Positions 60,207 through 64,000 of a DNA stretch of 64,000 nt are shown here, piece by piece (the stretch's first letter is position 1; every line of letters starts with the position of its first letter). The notes beneath the pieces are model-generated. The model was given only the letters and a program-made list of their open reading frames with translations, did not search any database and was not told where the DNA came from. The DNA comes from Rhodomicrobium lacus. GTDB lineage: Bacteria; Pseudomonadota; Alphaproteobacteria; Rhizobiales; Rhodomicrobiaceae. A program made the translations under genes and the position numbers. Location of the stretch: NCBI RefSeq assembly GCF_003992725.1, contig NZ_RZNF01000002.1, forward strand, positions 186,001 through 250,000, read 5' to 3'.

Positions 60207-60866
60207 ATGGCGCATGCGAATGCGGGCCTTATTGGCCCCAATGCCATAATCCGGGTCGCCGAGACGCTTCGGGAGCGGCTTGGCGACGATGCGGCTCTGG
60301 AAGTTTTCGCCCGCGCGAAGCTTGAGACGCGCCTTGTTACCCCGCCTGAAAGCATGGTTCCGGAAACGGAGGTCGGCGCGCTGCAAACCGCGCTGTTCGA
60401 GGGTCTCGCCGGGGAAGACGCGAAGAGGATATCCTTCGAGGCTGGGCTGCGCACGGGCGACTATCTTCTCGCGCGCCGTATTCCGAAATTCGCCCAGTTC
60501 GTGCTGAAGCGCTTGCCGCCGCGCATGGCCGCGCGCACCCTGCTTTCGGCCATCGGCAAGCACTCCTGGACGTTCGCGGGAAGCGGCACCTTCGAGGCGA
60601 AGGCCGGTTATCCCGTGCTTGTTTCCATCGCGAATTGTCCGCTTTGCCGTGGCCGTCACGGCGCCGAACCACAATGCGATTTTTATGCTGGCACGTTCCA
60701 GCGCCTGTTCGAGACGCTCGTCAGCCGCAACACCACCGTCCGCGAGATCGAGTGCGAAGCGATGGGCGGCAGCGCCTGCATCTTCGAAATTGCATGGCCG
60801 AAAAGCGCGGCCCAAAAAGCAGAACACGCCCCCCGCAGCCACCGTCAACGGGAATTAGCATCATGA
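60207..60866 (+). CDS. bchJ: BchJ, 4-vinyl reductase-type (V4R) protein
   Basis: 219 aa from ATG 60207 (AGAAGG site upstream; a TTG 27 bases earlier is less likely). Contains the V4R small-molecule-binding domain with C-rich NCPLCRGRHG (about residue 150) and a late EIECEAMGGSACIFEI. BchJ supports reduction of the 8-vinyl group of (bacterio)chlorophyll precursors; newer work shows it as an accessory factor rather than the main reductase. Overlaps hemN by 4 bases (ATGA). Confidence 0.9.
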   Translation: MAHANAGLIGPNAIIRVAETLRERLGDDAALEVFARAKLETRLVTPPESMVPETEVGALQTALFEGLAGEDAKRISFEAGLRTGDYLLARRIPKFAQFVLKRLPPRMAARTLLSAIGKHSWTFAGSGTFEAKAGYPVLVSIANCPLCRGRHGAEPQCDFYAGTFQRLFETLVSRNTTVREIECEAMGGSACIFEIAWPKSAAQKAEHAPRSHRQRELAS

Positions 60867-62215
60867 TTCCAGGTATCGCGAAATACTTCCACGCGCGGGT
60901 TCCCCGCTACACGAGCTATCCGACCGCGCCGCACTTCACGGGCGAGGTCGACGCCAAGCGCTATGGCTCGTGGCTCGCGCGGCTCGATCCCGAGACGGAA
61001 CTTTCGCTTTACCTCCACGTTCCGTTCTGCCGGAGCATGTGCTGGTATTGCGGCTGCAACATGCGTGTCATCGCGCGCTATTCGCCGGTAACGGATTACG
61101 TCGCCACGCTCGTCAAGGAAATCGACCTTGCGAGCGCTAAGCTTCCGAAGCGCATGAAGGTGCGTCACATCCATTGGGGTGGCGGCACGCCGACGGCGCT
61201 GAACGGCGAGGATATGGTGCGCATCCATGAGGCGGTGGCGAGCCGTTTCGACATTCTGCCCGACGCGGAAATCGCGGTCGAGATCGATCCGCGCACCTTC
61301 ACCCAGGACAACGCGGACGCGCTCGGCAAGATCGGCTGCACCCGCGCGAGCCTCGGGATTCAGGAATTCGATCCCACGGTTCAGGAAGCGATCAACCGCG
61401 TCCAGCCGATGAATGTCATCGAAGGCACGATCCGCATGCTGCAGGAGCAGAACGTGAAGGGTCTGAACTTCGACCTCATGTACGGCCTGCCGCATCAGAC
61501 GGCGGAAATGCTCACCCGCACCGTCGAACAGGCTGCGACGCTCAAGCCGGACCGCATTGCGCTGTTCGGTTATGCGCATGTTCCGTGGATGGCGAAGAAC
61601 CAGCGCATGATCCCCGAAGACGCGCTGCCGACGGCGCTGATGCGCTTCGAGCAGGCGACGGCTGCGGGCGACGCATTGGAAGCGGCCGGTTACGTCCGCA
61701 TCGGCCTCGACCATTTCGCGCGGCCCGAGGACAGCATGGCGATCGCGCTGCGCGAAGGCCGCCTGCACCGCAATTTCCAGGGCTATACAGACGATCTCGC
61801 GGGCGCCATCGTGGCATTCGGCGCGAGCGCCATCTCCCAGACGCCCGACGGCTACATGCAGAATATCGTCGAGACGGGCGCTTACTCGCGCGCGGTCAAC
61901 TCGGGCGAGCTGCCGGTGGCGAAGGGCGTGACGTTCCGTGGCGAGGACAAGCTGCGTTCGGCTATCATCGAACGCCTGATGTGCGACATGGAAGTCGACC
62001 TCGACGAGATGCGCCGCCTTTACGCACCGAACCGCGACGATTTCTACGACGAGCTTGCCCAGCTTCGCGCGCTGCAGGACGAGGGCCTTTGCGAAATCGA
62101 CGGCGGCAAGGTGCGCGTTCCGGATGCGGCGCGGCCCGCGCTCCGCGTCGTGTGCTCCGTGTTCGACGACTACCTTCAGCAGAACCAGGAGCTGCGGCAC
62201 GCCGCTGCGGTCTGA
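60863..62215 (+). CDS. hemN: Oxygen-independent coproporphyrinogen III dehydrogenase
   Basis: 450 aa. Radical SAM motif C56-x3-C60-x2-C63-x-C65 (CRSMCWYCGC), HWGGGTPT at about 109-116 and the C-terminal HemN domain. The extra fourth Cys and the N-terminal YTSYPTAPHF mark true HemN, not the HemW heme chaperone. Converts coproporphyrinogen III to protoporphyrinogen IX without oxygen. Coupled with bchJ (ATGA) behind FnrL- and CrtJ-like sites, matching anaerobic bacteriochlorophyll and heme supply. Confidence 0.96.
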   Translation: MIPGIAKYFHARVPRYTSYPTAPHFTGEVDAKRYGSWLARLDPETELSLYLHVPFCRSMCWYCGCNMRVIARYSPVTDYVATLVKEIDLASAKLPKRMKVRHIHWGGGTPTALNGEDMVRIHEAVASRFDILPDAEIAVEIDPRTFTQDNADALGKIGCTRASLGIQEFDPTVQEAINRVQPMNVIEGTIRMLQEQNVKGLNFDLMYGLPHQTAEMLTRTVEQAATLKPDRIALFGYAHVPWMAKNQRMIPEDALPTALMRFEQATAAGDALEAAGYVRIGLDHFARPEDSMAIALREGRLHRNFQGYTDDLAGAIVAFGASAISQTPDGYMQNIVETGAYSRAVNSGELPVAKGVTFRGEDKLRSAIIERLMCDMEVDLDEMRRLYAPNRDDFYDELAQLRALQDEGLCEIDGGKVRVPDAARPALRVVCSVFDDYLQQNQELRHAAAV

Positions 62216-62256
62216 CGAATCGGGGGGTCGTTCGGCAATCGCCTTCCAGTCGACCG

Positions 62257-62280
62257 ACCGCTCCCATGGGGAGCGGTTTC
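62257..62280 (+). terminator. Stem-loop after hemN
   Basis: ACCGCTCCC (62257-62265) and GGGAGCGGT (62269-62277) pair fully with a 3-base loop, then TTC. 42 bases after the hemN stop. GC-rich stem with a minimal T-run. Confidence 0.6.
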
Positions 62281-62326
62281 GACGCAGACAGCTGATGGAC
62301 AATACGAACCTAGCGCCGCGCCCGCT

Positions 62327-62788
62327 TTATCGATGGACGCCGCAGGTTCGGCCAACCATAGCAGCTTCCACTTCTTTTGGCGTTTCCACGTCTTCGTGCC
62401 ACTCCTCGTAAGCCGGGATAGCGTTTCCCGGCTCAGCCCACGGCACGGCGTGCGACAGCCACATGTGCTGGCTCGGGCGAGCCTCGGGATCGTCATCGAG
62501 CGTCGCCACCCGCAGTGTCACATAGCGCTTGTCGGGATATTCGGCGACAATCTGCGAACCGCAGATCGAGCAAAAGCGTCGGAATTTTCCCGGCGAGGAT
62601 TCGTAGCAGGTGAGCTTGTCCTCGCCCGCTATCCAGTGGAAATGCTCGCGCGCCACCTTGGCCGAGACGTTGAACGCCGAGGCGTGCGCTTTCCGGCAGC
62701 TCCGGCAGTGACAGACGCGGATCGGTGCGTCGAGGCGTTCGACCTCATAGCGTACGCTCCCGCAAAGACAACTCCCGCTCACGCTCAT
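62327..62788 (-). CDS. GFA-family zinc protein
   Basis: 153 aa from ATG 62788 (GGTGGAG site). Zinc ligands of the GFA fold: SCLCGSVRYE (C7, C9), CHCRSCRKAH (about 36-45) and FCSICGSQI (about 82-90). The family includes the disputed glutathione-dependent formaldehyde-activating enzyme and centromere protein V; most bacterial members have no proven reaction. Single leftward gene convergent with hemN. Confidence 0.9.
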   Translation of the reverse strand: MSVSGSCLCGSVRYEVERLDAPIRVCHCRSCRKAHASAFNVSAKVAREHFHWIAGEDKLTCYESSPGKFRRFCSICGSQIVAEYPDKRYVTLRVATLDDDPEARPSQHMWLSHAVPWAEPGNAIPAYEEWHEDVETPKEVEAAMVGRTCGVHR

Positions 62789-63053
62789 CGCTCCACCATC
62801 CTTGAAGCTCTTTCGCAGCTTCATTGCCGCGTCAGGCCTCACTCTCCTCCTTTTTCAAGCGCGACCGCTGCGACACGATCGCCGCGCGAAAAGCCCTTGA
62901 TGTTTTTTCAGCAAAGTTCGCGGCGCGCGCCAAGGTTCCATCGTCACCGGGTGATTGTTGAGGCTGGCGGCCATTTTCGATGCTTCGTCCGTCCTCATCG
63001 GTTTGCGGGCCTTGCGGTTCCTTCGGTTCGCCGCGCCCCATCCGCCCGGCTTA

Positions 63054-63662
63054 TCAGCGCGATTGCGTAGTCGGGAAGAGGTGGCCGTAAGGATGCGCGA
63101 TCACGTCTTCCTCCTCCGCGAAAAGTGCATCCCAAGCCGAGTAGGCCTCCTCCACGATATACGGGCCGCCGCCCTGATTGGGCCGCGACGAGAACAGCAC
63201 GAACCGGCTCACCGTGAACGGTTCGCAGGTGAAGCCGCCGTGGCGCGCGAGATAGTCGGCGGCGGCGAAGGGGCTCACATTGCGAAGCCGCGCGAGCGTC
63301 ACATGCGGGGTGAAATTGCGGGGCTCCGGCGGCAGGCCCGCCGCGCGCGCCGCCCGCTCGTGCGCCTTTTGCAGCGTCTCCAGCATCGGCGACGCTTTCA
63401 CACCTGCCCAAAGCGAGCGTGGCTTGTTTCCGCCAAAGCTCCCGAGGCCGGAAACCGCGATGTCGAAGCTTTCGAAACGGATGTCCGCCAGCGCGTCCGC
63501 AAAGTCGTTCGCCTGCGCGTCGGTGATGTCGCCCGCGAAACGCAGCGTGATGTGATAATTCTCCGCGTCGATCCAGCTCGCGCCGGATAGCCCAGCCCTG
63601 AGACCGGAAAGGTATCCGACCACATCGTGAGGCAATTCGAGTCCGGTGAAGAGTCTAGGCAT
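63054..63662 (-). CDS. thpR: RNA 2',3'-cyclic phosphodiesterase (2'-5' RNA ligase fold)
   Basis: 202 aa. Two HxTx catalytic motifs: HITL at residue 37 and HVTL at residue 120, each on the opposing lobes of the 2H phosphoesterase fold. Family start RLFTGLELP. Opens 2',3'-cyclic phosphates on RNA ends; the in vivo substrate is unknown. Monocistronic, with an AGGAGGCC ribosome site just upstream of the ATG. Confidence 0.93.
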   Translation of the reverse strand: MPRLFTGLELPHDVVGYLSGLRAGLSGASWIDAENYHITLRFAGDITDAQANDFADALADIRFESFDIAVSGLGSFGGNKPRSLWAGVKASPMLETLQKAHERAARAAGLPPEPRNFTPHVTLARLRNVSPFAAADYLARHGGFTCEPFTVSRFVLFSSRPNQGGGPYIVEEAYSAWDALFAEEEDVIAHPYGHLFPTTQSR

Positions 63663-63813
63663 GCGTGGCCTCCTGTGCGGAAAGGAGCGACGGGCCTTTG
63701 GCCTGTCAGCCTAGCAGGATAGGGTTGTGCCGGTTCGTGTTTTATTCAAGGCGCGCGAGAAGCCGAAACAGGGCTAACGGCTCCTTATGGCCCGCCATCC
63801 GAAAAAGCTCGGC

Positions 63814-64000
63814 TCAAGCGCCGCCGCCGAATTCCCGATCGAGCCAGCCGGCGATCGGCTCCGCCGCATCGCGCCAGTTCGAATCCATCATGATGGCGTG
63901 GCCTCCGCCCTTCACGATCACCGACCGCGCGCCGTAATAGATCGCGGTAAGACGCACATCGGCGGGCGGCACGAACTCGTCCTTTTCGCAGCCGAGCACC
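63814..64000 (-). CDS. Alpha/beta hydrolase, C-terminal part (runs off window)
   Basis: Only the last 62 codons are inside. They show the end of an alpha/beta hydrolase: CEKDEFVPPAD (the strand-7 acid region), then KGGGHAIMMDSNW with the catalytic His in GGGHAIMMD, and a closing helix PIAGWLDREF. The nucleophile region lies beyond the window edge. Substrate unknown. Confidence 0.8.
   Translation of the reverse strand, partial: VLGCEKDEFVPPADVRLTAIYYGARSVIVKGGGHAIMMDSNWRDAAEPIAGWLDREFGGGA

Noticed and set aside
62832-63041. 69-codon leftward frame between thpR and the GFA gene
   Set aside because: Polar low-complexity product with no family, and start context is poor; cannot be supported.
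1-64000. CRISPR arrays, prophage genes, rRNA or plasmid origins
   Set aside because: No regularly spaced repeats, phage structural or replication genes, rRNA-like stretches or iteron arrays were seen; the encapsulin's HK97 fold is not a prophage sign, because no other phage gene is near.

Overview
The window is GC-rich, densely packed chromosomal DNA from an alphaproteobacterium, most likely a purple non-sulfur member of the Hyphomicrobiales (Rhodomicrobium-like is my best guess, from gene content only). Support comes from a bchJ-hemN pair preceded by FnrL-like and CrtJ/PpsR-like sites, pqqCDE, an EcfG-type general stress promoter, ATP12 and Mth938/DUF498 respiratory assembly factors beside secDF, a family 2A encapsulin, and carboxy(nor)spermidine polyamine synthesis. 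No prophage, CRISPR array or intact insertion sequence is visible. The only mobile-element trace is a short IS1182-type transposase relic.

Layout. 1-10 kb: metallophosphoesterase (cut by the window edge), lipid kinase, epimerase-like protein, single-domain response regulator, zinc metallopeptidase, adenosine kinase-like PfkB protein, nth, gpmA, dapB, a membrane protein, ppa. 10-13.3 kb: yebC diverging from a CsoR-type copper sensor, phoU, and a relic of class III alcohol dehydrogenase. 13.3-21 kb: a long leftward run yajC-secD-secF-Mth938-squalene/phytoene synthase-like-ATP12-pqqC-pqqD-pqqE, joining membrane protein insertion, respiratory complex assembly and PQQ synthesis. 21-24 kb: DUF815 ATPase, thioredoxin reductase-like flavoprotein, secreted protein, Lrp regulator.

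24-37 kb is an amino-acid catabolic block, all rightward: fused indolepyruvate ferredoxin oxidoreductase, then leucine degradation (ivd, mccB, mccA, mvaB) interrupted by an AbrB/VapC toxin-antitoxin pair, then glutaryl-CoA dehydrogenase with a class III CoA transferase. 37-40.7 kb holds a stress-type DUF883 membrane-anchor pair under a near-perfect EcfG promoter, DUF2853, an IsdG-like heme monooxygenase, an SDR enzyme and a Cys-rich secreted peptide. 40.8-43.2 kb is a two-gene module of unknown function: a four-TM coiled-coil protein plus an anchored VWA-like protein.

43.9-46.8 kb is the most notable locus: a family 2A (SrpI-type) encapsulin followed by a SufS-like cysteine desulfurase carrying a disordered Ala/Pro/Ser-rich N-terminal extension of about 258 residues, i.e. 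a sulfur-metabolic protein nanocompartment. 47-51 kb: YceI protein, the two carboxynorspermidine enzymes, tRNA-Ser(GGA). 51-57.7 kb: a YfhO-like multi-TM protein facing a GT2-GtrA-HpnK/ChbG operon (lipid-linked glycan modification), a cytochrome b561-YceI fusion, a glyoxalase-like protein. 58-64 kb: double cold-shock-domain protein, DUF192 protein, bchJ-hemN (tetrapyrrole synthesis under apparent oxygen/redox control), a GFA protein, thpR and the 3' end of an alpha/beta hydrolase gene.

Two families of short palindromic intergenic repeats occur twice each, at 5265/40354 and at 38951/47366. Long open frames antisense to real genes are frequent because of the GC content and were left out.
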